DNA of 64,000 bases from Terrimonas sp. (GTDB lineage Bacteria > Bacteroidota > Bacteroidia > Chitinophagales > Chitinophagaceae), in contig WGMO01000008.1 of assembly GCA_016125075.1 (NCBI GenBank), forward strand, positions 180,254 to 244,253, in the 5' to 3' direction. The notes under the pieces were generated by a model. That model did no database searches. It was not told where the DNA came from and worked only from the letters and a program-made list of their open reading frames with translations. Both the position numbers and the translations under genes were made by a program. Shown piece after piece: positions 27,779-36,143 of this stretch (position 1 is its first letter; every line of letters begins with the position of its first letter).

Positions 27779-28105
27779 ATGGCAACAAGTGTATATACTA
27801 TCAATAAAGGAATTAACAAGCCCATTGAGTTCAAAGGCTTGAAGGCGCAATATATCTGGTATTTGGGCGGTGGCCTGCTTGGCTTGCTGATACTCTTTGC
27901 CATTCTTTATATATGCGGCGTCAACACATTTGCTTGCCTGGGTATTATCATCATTGCAGGAACAGCTTTGTTCATTCATGTATATAAGCTCAGTCATAAG
28001 TACGGTGAGCATGGGATGATGAAAGCACTGGCGAAACGAAGTATTCCAACGGTAGTAAAAAGTTATTCAAGAAAAATATTTATCGGGTTATGCAAAAAGA
28101 ATTAA
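27779..28105 (+). CDS. traF: Conjugative transposon protein TraF (DUF4133)
   Basis: A 108-residue membrane protein: short N-terminal INKGINKPIEFKGLKAQYIWYL block, two helices (GGGLLGLLILFAILYICGV and LGIIIIAGTALFIHVYKL), then a basic tail (KRSIPTVVKSYSRKIF). This is the DUF4133 pattern, the VirB3-like component next to the TraG ATPase. It overlaps traG by 16 bases, so translation is coupled. Confidence 0.9.
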   Translation: MATSVYTINKGINKPIEFKGLKAQYIWYLGGGLLGLLILFAILYICGVNTFACLGIIIIAGTALFIHVYKLSHKYGEHGMMKALAKRSIPTVVKSYSRKIFIGLCKKN

Positions 28106-30558
28106 GCGACATATTTCCGCTTTTTGGCGTTGAACATGATAGTATTCTTTCCAAACAGGGCGACATAACAATTGCCTATGAGGTGACATTGCCTGAGCTT
28201 TTTACTATGAGCGATCAGGAATATGAGGCATTGCACCAGGCATTGATCAAAGCTATCAAAATACTGCCCCGCTATACCATCTTTCACAAGCAGGATTGGT
28301 TTACAGAAACAAAATACAGAGCCGAATTTTCAAAGGAAGACAAAAGTTTCCTTACAAGAAGTAGTGAACGTTTTTTTAACGAGCGGCCTTACCTGGATCA
28401 TCAATGTTATATCATGCTGACCAGGAAGCCAGCCAATCGCAAATTAGGAAGTTCACTTTTTTCCACCCTTCTTCGACGATCTATTGTGCCCGAGGAAACA
28501 TTAAAGCCGCAATTACTACAGGATTTTCTTGACAGTGCGGGGCAGTTTGAACGAATATTAAAAGATAGTGGTTTTGTCCAGTTAAAGCGATTGACCGATG
28601 AAGAATTATCAGGAAATGGGCAGTATTGCGGGTTGGTAGAAAGATACATGAACCTACAGCCTAATGAACGATCCTTTTTGTTACATGATATTAATTTTAA
28701 AGAAGGCATTCAGATTGGATCAAACCATTGCCAGTTGTTTACACTGGCTGATGCAGTGGATCTGCCGGCTTATTGTGGTTCGCGAATTAACTATGATAAG
28801 TACTCTACCGATAAAACAAAATTTAGCGTAGGCTTTGCTTCTCCGTTGGGACAACTCTTGCCCTGCAACCATATTTTCAACCAATATATTTTTATAGAAG
28901 ATCAGCAAAAGACATTACAAAAGCTGGAGAGTAAAAGACTGCGCCTGCAGTCGCTTTCTGCCTACTCCAGGGAGAATGCCATTAGCCGCGATGCCACAAA
29001 CGATTTTTTGAATGAGGCTATCTCTCAGCAACGCCTGCCGGTAAAAGCTCATTTCAATGTACTTGTATGGACGGATAATAAAAGCGAACTGAAAGATGTA
29101 CGCAACCTGGTATCATCAGCCTTAGCCCAGATGGACGCGGTACCGAAGCAAGAGCTGGACGGTGCACCGCAACTTTTCTGGGCGGGCATACCGGGTAATG
29201 AAGCAGACTTTCCGATGAATGACAGCTTTGACATGTTCGCCGAACAGGCCTGTTGTTTCCTTAATCTGGAAACAAACTATCGCTCTTCTATTTCGCCTGT
29301 TGGTATCCGCCTCGGGGATCGGCTGACCGGTAAGCCGGTGCATACCGATCTCTCGGATGAACCTATGAAGAAAGGCATCGTCACCAACCGCAATAAGTTT
29401 ATCCTCGGTCCCAGCGGAAGCGGAAAAAGCTTTTTCACCAATCACATGGTACGTTCCTATTATGAGCAGGGAACGCATATTGTGTTGGTGGATGTGGGGC
29501 ATAGTTACAAAGGTTTGTGTCAAATGGTGAAAGGCTATTATTTCACCTATGATGAAAAGAACCCGATCCGTTTTAATCCGTTCTATATTGGCCAGGGCGA
29601 TGTACTGGACACTGAAAAGAAAGAAAGCATCAAAACGCTGTTGCTGGCCCTTTGGAAAAAGGACAATGAAACTTTCAATCGTTCCGAGTATGTCGCCCTT
29701 TCTAATGCCTTGCAGTTGTATTATGAGAAGCTGGATAAAGACCCATCATTATTTCCCTGTTTTAACACCTTCTATGAATTCCTGCAGGATGATTTTTTAA
29801 TAGTACTCCAGGCCGATAAGGTCAAAGACAAGGATTTTGATGTGTCAAACTTTGTTTATGTGCTGCGGCCTTACTATAGGGGTGGCGAATTTGATTACCT
29901 GCTCAACGCTACCGAAAATATAGAACTGTTAAAGGAGCGGTTCATTGTCTTTGAACTGGATAATATTAAAGATCACCCGATACTTTTTCCCGTTGTGACG
30001 ATTATCATCATGGAGGTATTTATTTCCAAAATGCGGAAGCTGAAAGGCATTCGCAAGATGATCCTGATTGAAGAGGCCTGGAAAGCCATCGCTAAAGAAG
30101 GAATGGCTGAGTATATCAAATACCTGTTTAAAACAGTCCGCAAATTCTTCGGGGAAGCGATTGTAGTAACCCAGGAAGTGGAAGATATTATTTCTTCTCC
30201 GGTTGTGAAACAGGCTATCATCAACAATTCTGACTGCAAAATTTTGCTGGATCAATCAAAGTATCAAAACAAGTTTGACCAGATACAAGAGTTGCTCGGG
30301 CTAACCGAAAAAGAAAAGGCGTTGGTGCTGTCTATCAACAAAGCCAATGATCCTTCCAAAAAATATAAGGAAGTATTCATTTCACTTGGCGGCGTACTCT
30401 CCAAGGTTTATCGTACAGAAGTGAGCCTGGAAGAGTACCTGGCCTATACCACGGAAGAAACCGAAAAAGTAAAACTGATGCAGTATGCTTCAACGTTTGA
30501 TGGTGATATGCATAAAGCTATTGCTGCAATGGCTGACGAAATGCGGAATAATAATTAA
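28090..30558 (+). CDS. traG: TraG family conjugation ATPase (VirB4-like)
   Basis: An 822-residue cytoplasmic ATPase that energises the type IV secretion channel. Walker A is GPSGSGKS at residues 440-447; Walker B is MILIEEAW (Glu661-Glu662). The N-terminal 400 residues are the usual VirB4-type domain with IEDQQ and LNEAISQQRLP stretches. Length is normal for TraG of CTnDOT-like elements (about 830). It overlaps traF upstream and is followed after 27 bases by lipoprotein genes not present in CTnDOT. Confidence 0.93.
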   Translation: MQKELSDIFPLFGVEHDSILSKQGDITIAYEVTLPELFTMSDQEYEALHQALIKAIKILPRYTIFHKQDWFTETKYRAEFSKEDKSFLTRSSERFFNERPYLDHQCYIMLTRKPANRKLGSSLFSTLLRRSIVPEETLKPQLLQDFLDSAGQFERILKDSGFVQLKRLTDEELSGNGQYCGLVERYMNLQPNERSFLLHDINFKEGIQIGSNHCQLFTLADAVDLPAYCGSRINYDKYSTDKTKFSVGFASPLGQLLPCNHIFNQYIFIEDQQKTLQKLESKRLRLQSLSAYSRENAISRDATNDFLNEAISQQRLPVKAHFNVLVWTDNKSELKDVRNLVSSALAQMDAVPKQELDGAPQLFWAGIPGNEADFPMNDSFDMFAEQACCFLNLETNYRSSISPVGIRLGDRLTGKPVHTDLSDEPMKKGIVTNRNKFILGPSGSGKSFFTNHMVRSYYEQGTHIVLVDVGHSYKGLCQMVKGYYFTYDEKNPIRFNPFYIGQGDVLDTEKKESIKTLLLALWKKDNETFNRSEYVALSNALQLYYEKLDKDPSLFPCFNTFYEFLQDDFLIVLQADKVKDKDFDVSNFVYVLRPYYRGGEFDYLLNATENIELLKERFIVFELDNIKDHPILFPVVTIIIMEVFISKMRKLKGIRKMILIEEAWKAIAKEGMAEYIKYLFKTVRKFFGEAIVVTQEVEDIISSPVVKQAIINNSDCKILLDQSKYQNKFDQIQELLGLTEKEKALVLSINKANDPSKKYKEVFISLGGVLSKVYRTEVSLEEYLAYTTEETEKVKLMQYASTFDGDMHKAIAAMADEMRNNN

Positions 30559-30585
30559 GACTAAATCAATTTTAAAACAAACAAT

Positions 30586-31476
30586 ATGAAACAAACAATC
30601 ATGCTCTTTACGCTGGCAATAGTACTGTTCAGCGCATGTGGAAAGAAAGAAGTAAAAGTGGAGAAAGTAACTGCGGAGCAATCCTTTGTTGCTCAAAAAG
30701 AGATTCGTATTGAAGGATCGTCCATCAGGTTACCTGCAGGAACAAAAGTAACAAGGTTATCGGATGGGTATGAATTAACAGTTGAGTTACCCGAAGGCTA
30801 TTCCTTCTTAACTGAAAACAAAAAAACGACAGTCGCTGACAATCAAAACAGATGGCCCTTGATTGGATATGTGCTAGCTTCCTACAAGTGTAAGTGTTCG
30901 GCCAGTGACGGGACTGCCTGCCAGGTGCTGTACCAGGAAGAAGCGGGAGGTTTTGGTTGCCTGCATAAGAGTTGCAGCGGTTCCTGTACGGGAAGTTTTA
31001 CCACCCTTGAATCTGCGAAAGTAACCGGAGTATTGAATCTCTCTAACAGGGAAGTTTCTGCAAGAAAGGATAAATCTTTTCAACCCGCTTCATTGTCAAT
31101 GGAAGGGCTGGACGATTTCTTTTCTAATCCTGATGTGCAGCAAAAGATAGCTGAACAATATGAATTGCTTTACAGGAATATACCAAAACCTGATTTTGCC
31201 AGGTTGAATTTGAATAAGACAGGAAGCAAAGAATATGTTTATCTCAAAGCCAGTTTGTATGGTGTTCCGTTTTACATGGTAGTCCCCAAAGCTATTGCAG
31301 CCGGAGCTGATTGGATGGAAACATTTAATACAGAATCTGCTTCCTGTGCCTGCGATAACAGTAAAGGAAGCTGCAAAAAGAAAAGCAGAGGTTTTTTAGG
31401 ATGGGATGTGTATTGGTGTGAAGGTGATTGCAACGCCTGTGTGCTGACTGTTACAGAAGCGCACTATGCTGACTAA
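30586..31476 (+). CDS. Cysteine-rich lipoprotein inside tra cluster
   Basis: A 296-residue lipoprotein (lipobox VLFSAC, Cys about residue 19). Two cysteine-dense blocks stand out: YKCKCSASDGTAC..GCLHKSCSGSC around residues 103-134 and SCACDNSKGSCKKK..WCEGDCNAC near the end. They could form disulfide knots or bind metal. No family recognised. The position between traG and the TraI-like genes suggests a surface function for the element, such as mating-pair contact or entry exclusion (inference). Confidence 0.65.
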   Translation: MKQTIMLFTLAIVLFSACGKKEVKVEKVTAEQSFVAQKEIRIEGSSIRLPAGTKVTRLSDGYELTVELPEGYSFLTENKKTTVADNQNRWPLIGYVLASYKCKCSASDGTACQVLYQEEAGGFGCLHKSCSGSCTGSFTTLESAKVTGVLNLSNREVSARKDKSFQPASLSMEGLDDFFSNPDVQQKIAEQYELLYRNIPKPDFARLNLNKTGSKEYVYLKASLYGVPFYMVVPKAIAAGADWMETFNTESASCACDNSKGSCKKKSRGFLGWDVYWCEGDCNACVLTVTEAHYAD

Positions 31477-31490
31477 ATAAAAGATTAGAT

Positions 31491-31877
31491 ATGCAGTTCA
31501 AATACATCTTAATGATTCATCTGCTTATTCTGTTTTGGATATATGGATGCCGGGAGCCTAAGCCAGATCCGGTCCGGGAATTTATTCCCGGCACCTATAT
31601 CCGCTTTTCTCAACACGAGTTTGGAACCGAGTACGATACTCTTGTTATCAGCTTGCAAAACAATTCGGCCAACGAGTACAAGATCATTCGTAAGTGGAAG
31701 TATGAACGGGTACTGGATGGTCAACCTATTGAGCCGGAATATAAGCGGGTGATCACTGCTGCTATTTATAGCATTGAGAATAATTTCCTGCGGGAAACAG
31801 AAACCGGGGATATTTATTCTTTTGATACAAAGGAGAAATTATTGTTTAACGGGCCACTAAAATATAAAAAACTATGA
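31491..31877 (+). CDS. Small lipoprotein inside tra cluster
   Basis: A 128-residue protein with a lipoprotein signal (LLILFWIYGC) and a mature domain of short beta strands (GTYIRFSQHEFGTEYDTLVI, KIIRKWKYERVLDG) resembling calycin- or lipocalin-like small lipoproteins. Family not identified. Its stop overlaps the next start by four bases, so it is part of the tra operon. Small lipoproteins at this place in Bacteroidota elements are candidates for entry exclusion. Confidence 0.6.
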   Translation: MQFKYILMIHLLILFWIYGCREPKPDPVREFIPGTYIRFSQHEFGTEYDTLVISLQNNSANEYKIIRKWKYERVLDGQPIEPEYKRVITAAIYSIENNFLRETETGDIYSFDTKEKLLFNGPLKYKKL

Positions 31878-32599
31878 AATGCGAGGCATTCGATCCGGCC
31901 ACCCGAACAATAAAAACGAAACGGATCAATAAGGTATTGGCAATTGTGGGACTGTCGTTGTGTTGTATGTTGATGCCGGTACAGAAATCACAGGCGCAGA
32001 TCCCCATTCTTGAAATTATAAAGGCGGCGGTAAAGAAGGTCATCATAGCGGTTGACCTGCAGGTGCAGCGGTTGCAGAATAAAACTATCTGGCTGCAAAA
32101 TGCACAAAAAACGCTGGAGAATACAATGTCCAAAATGCACCTGGATGATATTTCCGGCTGGGTGGAAAAGCAACGAAAACTATACGCAGATTACTTTGAG
32201 GAACTGCGAAAAGTAAAAACTGCATTGACCTATTACCAGCGGGTTAAGGATATCATCGAACAGCAGATACAGATCGTCAGGGAATACCAGGCGGCATGGG
32301 CGCTGTTTCGGCAGGACAGGAATTTCACGCAGGAAGAGCTTGACTATATGTTTGAAGTTTATACCGGAATGATGGAAGAAAGCGGGAAGAATATTGACCA
32401 GCTTTTCCTGGTTATAAACGCTTTTGTTACGCAAATGAGTGATGCCAAAAGGTTAGAGATCATTGATGGAGTATCAGCCAACGTCGAACAAACATTGATG
32501 GATTTGAAAGAATTCAACGAAGAGAACAAAATGATCTCCCTGCAAAGAGCAGTGGAACAGGGGGAAATTGATTATGTTAAAAAACTCTATGGTTTATGA
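31874..32599 (+). CDS. TraI-like conjugal transfer protein, paralogue 1
   Basis: A 241-residue secreted helical protein: signal peptide (about 18-42, LSLCCMLMPVQKSQAQ), then coiled coil, then a C-terminal block FTQEELDYMFEVYTGMM..NIDQLFLVINA..MSDAKRLEIIDG and ISLQRAVEQGEIDYVKKLYG. That block recurs in the two following proteins. Genes at this place (between TraG and TraJ) are annotated TraI/DUF4141 in CTnDOT-type elements and probably act as VirB5-like periplasmic or pilus-tip parts. ATG overlaps the upstream stop by four bases. Confidence 0.7.
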   Translation: MKCEAFDPATRTIKTKRINKVLAIVGLSLCCMLMPVQKSQAQIPILEIIKAAVKKVIIAVDLQVQRLQNKTIWLQNAQKTLENTMSKMHLDDISGWVEKQRKLYADYFEELRKVKTALTYYQRVKDIIEQQIQIVREYQAAWALFRQDRNFTQEELDYMFEVYTGMMEESGKNIDQLFLVINAFVTQMSDAKRLEIIDGVSANVEQTLMDLKEFNEENKMISLQRAVEQGEIDYVKKLYGL

Positions 32600-33237
32600 A
32601 AAAATCGATGATTTTTTTATTGCTCATCGTCAGTTGTCAATTATCATTTGCACAGACCTGGGAGGAATGGATGCAGCAGAAGAAAACAAGAATTAAGCGA
32701 CTGTTGGAACAAATTGCGGCAAATAAAGTGTATATCGAGTATGCGCAAAAAGGTTACAAGATTGTTTCGGGTGGTCTGCATACCATACGAGATATAAAGA
32801 ATGGGGATTTCAACCTGCACCTTGGTCATATAGATTCTCTGAAAGTTGTTAATCCTAAAGTCAAAAGCTGGATAAAGGTTGCCGATATTATCGCCTGCCA
32901 GCTTCGTATCATTAAATCCTCAAAACAAGCGATGGATGCCGTCCGGGAATCAGGACAGTTTACCAATGAAGAACTTGAGTACTGCAAAACATTATTCGAT
33001 AACCTGCTGGACGGTTGTTTAACAAGCATTGATGAGTTAATGATGGTTATTACGTCCGGTCAATTAGAAATGACCGATGATGAACGGATCAAACGCATTG
33101 AAAAGATCTACGTGGATATGCAGGACAAATCTGCGTTTACGGCTTCTTTCAGTAATGAAATGAGTGTGCTCGCTATACAGCGGTTAACGGAGCAAATTGA
33201 AATCAACTATTCAAGAACTATAAATGGACAACAATGA
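32596..33237 (+). CDS. TraI-like conjugal transfer protein, paralogue 2
   Basis: A 213-residue secreted helical protein with signal peptide (about 1-19). It shares with its neighbours the order: short helix with KKTRIKRLLEQI, YKIVSGGLHTIRDIKNGDFNLH, FTNEELEYCKTLFDNLL, DELMMVITSGQLEMTDDERIKRIEKIY, and a IQRLTEQIEINY end. Start and stop overlap the flanking genes by four bases each. It is the most divergent copy at the C-terminus. Confidence 0.7.
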   Translation: MKKSMIFLLLIVSCQLSFAQTWEEWMQQKKTRIKRLLEQIAANKVYIEYAQKGYKIVSGGLHTIRDIKNGDFNLHLGHIDSLKVVNPKVKSWIKVADIIACQLRIIKSSKQAMDAVRESGQFTNEELEYCKTLFDNLLDGCLTSIDELMMVITSGQLEMTDDERIKRIEKIYVDMQDKSAFTASFSNEMSVLAIQRLTEQIEINYSRTINGQQ

Positions 33238-33854
33238 AAAAGGTATTGATTATTCTATCATTTTGCTGCATGAGCCAGGTTTCTTTCTCGCAGGCACAGG
33301 AAATACAGCAGCTATTGCTGAACTGGGAGAAATTAACGCAATTCAAAAAAATATTACAGGATATGTATGATGGTTGGAAGGTCATTAACCAGGGCTATAA
33401 TACTATCAAGGATATTTCGTCCGGTAATTTCAGCCTGCATAAAAGCTTTCTGGATGCACTGATGGAGGTAAGCCCGGTAGTAAAAAAATATAAACGTATT
33501 ACAGATATTGTCAATTACCAGTTGCAGATCGTTAAGCAATACAAGCTGGCTTTTCAGCAATTCAAAGATGGTGGTATGTTTACTCCACAGGAGATTGACT
33601 ATATCGGAAAAGTCTATTCCAACCTGTTCAATGAAAGCGTCAAAAATCTTGATGAACTGTTTATGGTCATCACTGCCGGGCAACTCCGGATGAGCGACGA
33701 TGAACGGATGCAGGCGGTAGACCGGATATATGCAAGAATAGAAGAACAATTTTCTTTTCTGCAGGATTTTAACGGCAGTACCGGCTACTTGTCTTTACAA
33801 AGAAAAGCAGAGCAGACGGAGATCAATATGTCGAAAAAGATATTGGGTTATTAA
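33234..33854 (+). CDS. TraI-like conjugal transfer protein, paralogue 3
   Basis: A 206-residue secreted helical protein (signal peptide about 1-20). YKTI-type repeat NQGYNTIKDISSGNFSLHKSF matches paralogue 2 closely, and FTPQEIDYIGKVYSNLF, LDELFMVITAGQLRMSDDERMQAVDRIY and LSLQRKAEQTEINMSKKILGY match both others. Automatic annotation sometimes labels such proteins TerB-like, which I do not support from sequence. Followed by a REP-like hairpin and traJ. Confidence 0.7.
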   Translation: MKKVLIILSFCCMSQVSFSQAQEIQQLLLNWEKLTQFKKILQDMYDGWKVINQGYNTIKDISSGNFSLHKSFLDALMEVSPVVKKYKRITDIVNYQLQIVKQYKLAFQQFKDGGMFTPQEIDYIGKVYSNLFNESVKNLDELFMVITAGQLRMSDDERMQAVDRIYARIEEQFSFLQDFNGSTGYLSLQRKAEQTEINMSKKILGY

Positions 33855-33891
33855 GACCTCACCCCAACCCCTCTCCAAAAGAGAGGGGCTT
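33855..33891 (+). repeat. REP-like hairpin between TraI-like gene and traJ
   Basis: GACCTCACCCCAA is followed by CCCCTCTC-CAAAA-GAGAGGGG (stem 33868-33888) and CTT. This is the common Bacteroidota intergenic palindrome and may also act as an mRNA stability or attenuation hairpin within the operon. It begins directly after the stop codon. Confidence 0.65.
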
Positions 33892-33904
33892 AAAACAGTG
33901 AAGA

Positions 33905-35074
33905 ATGAAAATGTGTGTAAGAGTTTTAGGTGTATTGGCTATCATTCTATTGCTTCCTCATATAGCAGAAGCGCAGATAGCTAACCGTATCCGTAGCCTG
34001 AATGAAGTGCTGGATACATTGTATACGGACATGATGCCGCTTTGCAGCAGGCTAATTGGTGTTGGTCGTGGTATCGCCGGCTTTGCAGCCACCTGGTACA
34101 TTGCCACCCGGGTCTGGGGACATATTGCAAGAGCTGAGCCAGTGGACTTTTATCCCTTGTTCAGGCCATTTGTACTGGGCTTTTGCGTATTGATCTTTCC
34201 TTCGGTCTTATCCATGATTAATGGCATCATGAAGCCTACTGTAACAGGCACTGCACAAATGGTAGAGGATTCGGACCGGGCAATTGCAGAGTTGTTGCGA
34301 ATGAAAGAGGAGGCCATTAAAACGACAGCATACTGGCAAATGTATGTCGGGCCATCCGGTGGCGGCGACAGGGATAAATGGTATAAATATCACTACGGCG
34401 ATAAAAGCGAAGGCTTCTTTAAAAGTATTGGCAACGATATCAAATTCGCTTTTGCCAAATTCTCCTACAATTTTCGCAACTCCATTAAACAATGGATGTC
34501 GGAAGTCCTGAAAGTATTATTTGAAGCGGCGGCACTTTGTATCAATACCATCCGGACATTTTACCTGATCGTTCTGGGCATATTGGGCCCATTGGTATTT
34601 GGTATTGCTGTATTTGACGGGTTTCAACATACATTGACAGTCTGGATTGCCCGTTACCTGAACATTTTTCTTTGGCTACCGGTAGCAAACATCTTTGGTG
34701 GCATCATGGGCAAGATACAGGAGAACATGCTAAAAGAAGATCTGCACCAGATCGCTACCAATGGCGATACATTCTTCTCCACTACCGATACCGCTTACCT
34801 CATTTTTATGATCATTGGCATCATAGGTTATTTCACTGTGCCGAGTGTAGCAAACTATATCATTCATGCAGGTGGCGGTAATACTCTATTGTATAAAGTA
34901 ACAAATATGATGAGCATGGGCACCCGTTCTGCCACATCAATGGCAACCGGAGGTGTTTCAATGGCTAAAGATGCATTAGGCGGTGCTTATAATACGATAA
35001 CGAATAGTATGGCCGACAGCCATACTTCAGGTGGATATTTTAAAGATAAAATCTCAGGTAAACCAAATGTTTAA
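33905..35074 (+). CDS. traJ: Conjugative transposon protein TraJ (VirB6/TrbL-like)
   Basis: A 389-residue polytopic inner-membrane protein with a signal-like first helix (VLAIILLLPHIAEAQ), NEVLDTLYTDMMPLCSRLIGVGRGIAGFAATW, FRPFVLGFCVLIFPSVL and several later helices (FYLIVLGILGPLVFGIAVFDGF, NIFLWLPVANIFGGIMG, AYLIFMIIGIIGYF). This is the VirB6-like core of the mating channel. Length is typical. Its last eight bases overlap the start of traK. Confidence 0.92.
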   Translation: MKMCVRVLGVLAIILLLPHIAEAQIANRIRSLNEVLDTLYTDMMPLCSRLIGVGRGIAGFAATWYIATRVWGHIARAEPVDFYPLFRPFVLGFCVLIFPSVLSMINGIMKPTVTGTAQMVEDSDRAIAELLRMKEEAIKTTAYWQMYVGPSGGGDRDKWYKYHYGDKSEGFFKSIGNDIKFAFAKFSYNFRNSIKQWMSEVLKVLFEAAALCINTIRTFYLIVLGILGPLVFGIAVFDGFQHTLTVWIARYLNIFLWLPVANIFGGIMGKIQENMLKEDLHQIATNGDTFFSTTDTAYLIFMIIGIIGYFTVPSVANYIIHAGGGNTLLYKVTNMMSMGTRSATSMATGGVSMAKDALGGAYNTITNSMADSHTSGGYFKDKISGKPNV

Positions 35075-35686
35075 AAAGACGAAAAATATTGATACAGCTT
35101 TCCGTCATGTACGGTTATTCTCTATTGCGTTCCTGGCAGGATGTATCATCATCTCTGCGATGATCGCTTATAAGAGTTATCAACTGACGGAGCAATCTCA
35201 GCAAAAAATCTTCATTCTTGCTAACGGTAAAGCGCTTGAAGCTTATGCAGCAGATCGCAAGGATAATATCCCGGTAGAAGCAAGGATCATGTAAAAATGT
35301 TCCATCACTATTTCTTTACGATGGACCCGGACGAAAAGGTAATCCAGTCCAATATCATTAAAGCACTTTATCTGGCCGATGGTTCTGCAAAACAGCAATA
35401 CGATAACCTGAAGGAGAATGGATATTATACCAATTTGATCTCAGGGAACATCAGCCAGGAAGTACAGGCAGACAGTATTACGATTAATATGGAAAATTAT
35501 CCTTTTTATTTCCGGTACAAAGGGCAGCAGAAGATCATCAGGCCAACTACTATTGTTACCCGCAGTTTAATTACGGAAGGTTATCTGAGAAATGTATCAA
35601 GAAGTGATAATAATTCACACGGCTTTTTGATTGAACGCTGGCGGACTTTGGAAAATAAGGACATCAACATTCAAAACCGGAATTAA
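35067..35686 (+). pseudogene. traK: traK with a single-base frameshift
   Basis: TraK is a VirB8-like bitopic channel protein of about 207 residues. Here it is read in two pieces: codons from ATG 35067 (MFKKTKNIDTAFRHVRLF..., one membrane helix, ending VEARIM then TAA) and from 35297 in another frame (MFHHYFFTMDPDEK...SLITEGYLRN...SDNNSHGFLIERW). One extra C next to 35288 would give EARIHVKMFHHYFF, exactly the family sequence. So a one-base deletion (or a sequencing error) inactivates an otherwise intact gene. A restart at 35297 would lack the membrane anchor. Confidence 0.9.
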
Positions 35687-35687
35687 A

Positions 35688-36143
35688 ATGCTCTGGAGAA
35701 AAAGAAAAAAGAGAAGTACAGCAACGGGCAACTGGACAGATAAAGCGGCTGGCAAGATTGCCGGTGCAGGAATCAAATTGCAAACAAAATTCGCTGAAAC
35801 CATGAACAAAAGAACTTCAAAACTATCCAATCAGAAATTAAAGATTGCACTTGTCATCTTTTGCTTTTTTAGTGGCGGTTTCAGTATTTACCTGGCAAGT
35901 CATGCCATTTTTGCTAATGATAAAAATCAACCGGCAATAGAAGTCAAACCCATTCATGTCCCTAAGCACTATGACAAAACCGGTAGTGAAATTAACGAAC
36001 CTGATAACTATATCAGCGACGAACTCTATCACGAAATACAGGAATATAAGCGCTATATGGATAGTCTTGGACAGTTCATTCGTCCAGGTCTGCAAGACAG
36101 CATAAAACTTTTGGAGCAAATCTATCATTCACAAATAAAATGA
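35688..36143 (+). CDS. traL: TraL-like inner-membrane conjugation protein
   Basis: A protein of 151 residues from ATG 35688. A basic, Lys/Arg-rich N-terminus is followed by one membrane helix (IALVIFCFFSGGFSIYLASHAIF, about 54-76) and a soluble tail. The position between traK and traM and the single anchor match TraL, although this copy is longer than the CTnDOT one. The stop overlaps the traM start by four bases. Confidence 0.7.
   Translation: MLWRKRKKRSTATGNWTDKAAGKIAGAGIKLQTKFAETMNKRTSKLSNQKLKIALVIFCFFSGGFSIYLASHAIFANDKNQPAIEVKPIHVPKHYDKTGSEINEPDNYISDELYHEIQEYKRYMDSLGQFIRPGLQDSIKLLEQIYHSQIK

Noticed and set aside
31874..33854. TerB-like tellurite resistance proteins
   Set aside because: The three proteins are secreted helical proteins in a conjugation operon and share no metal-binding TerB motif that I can see.
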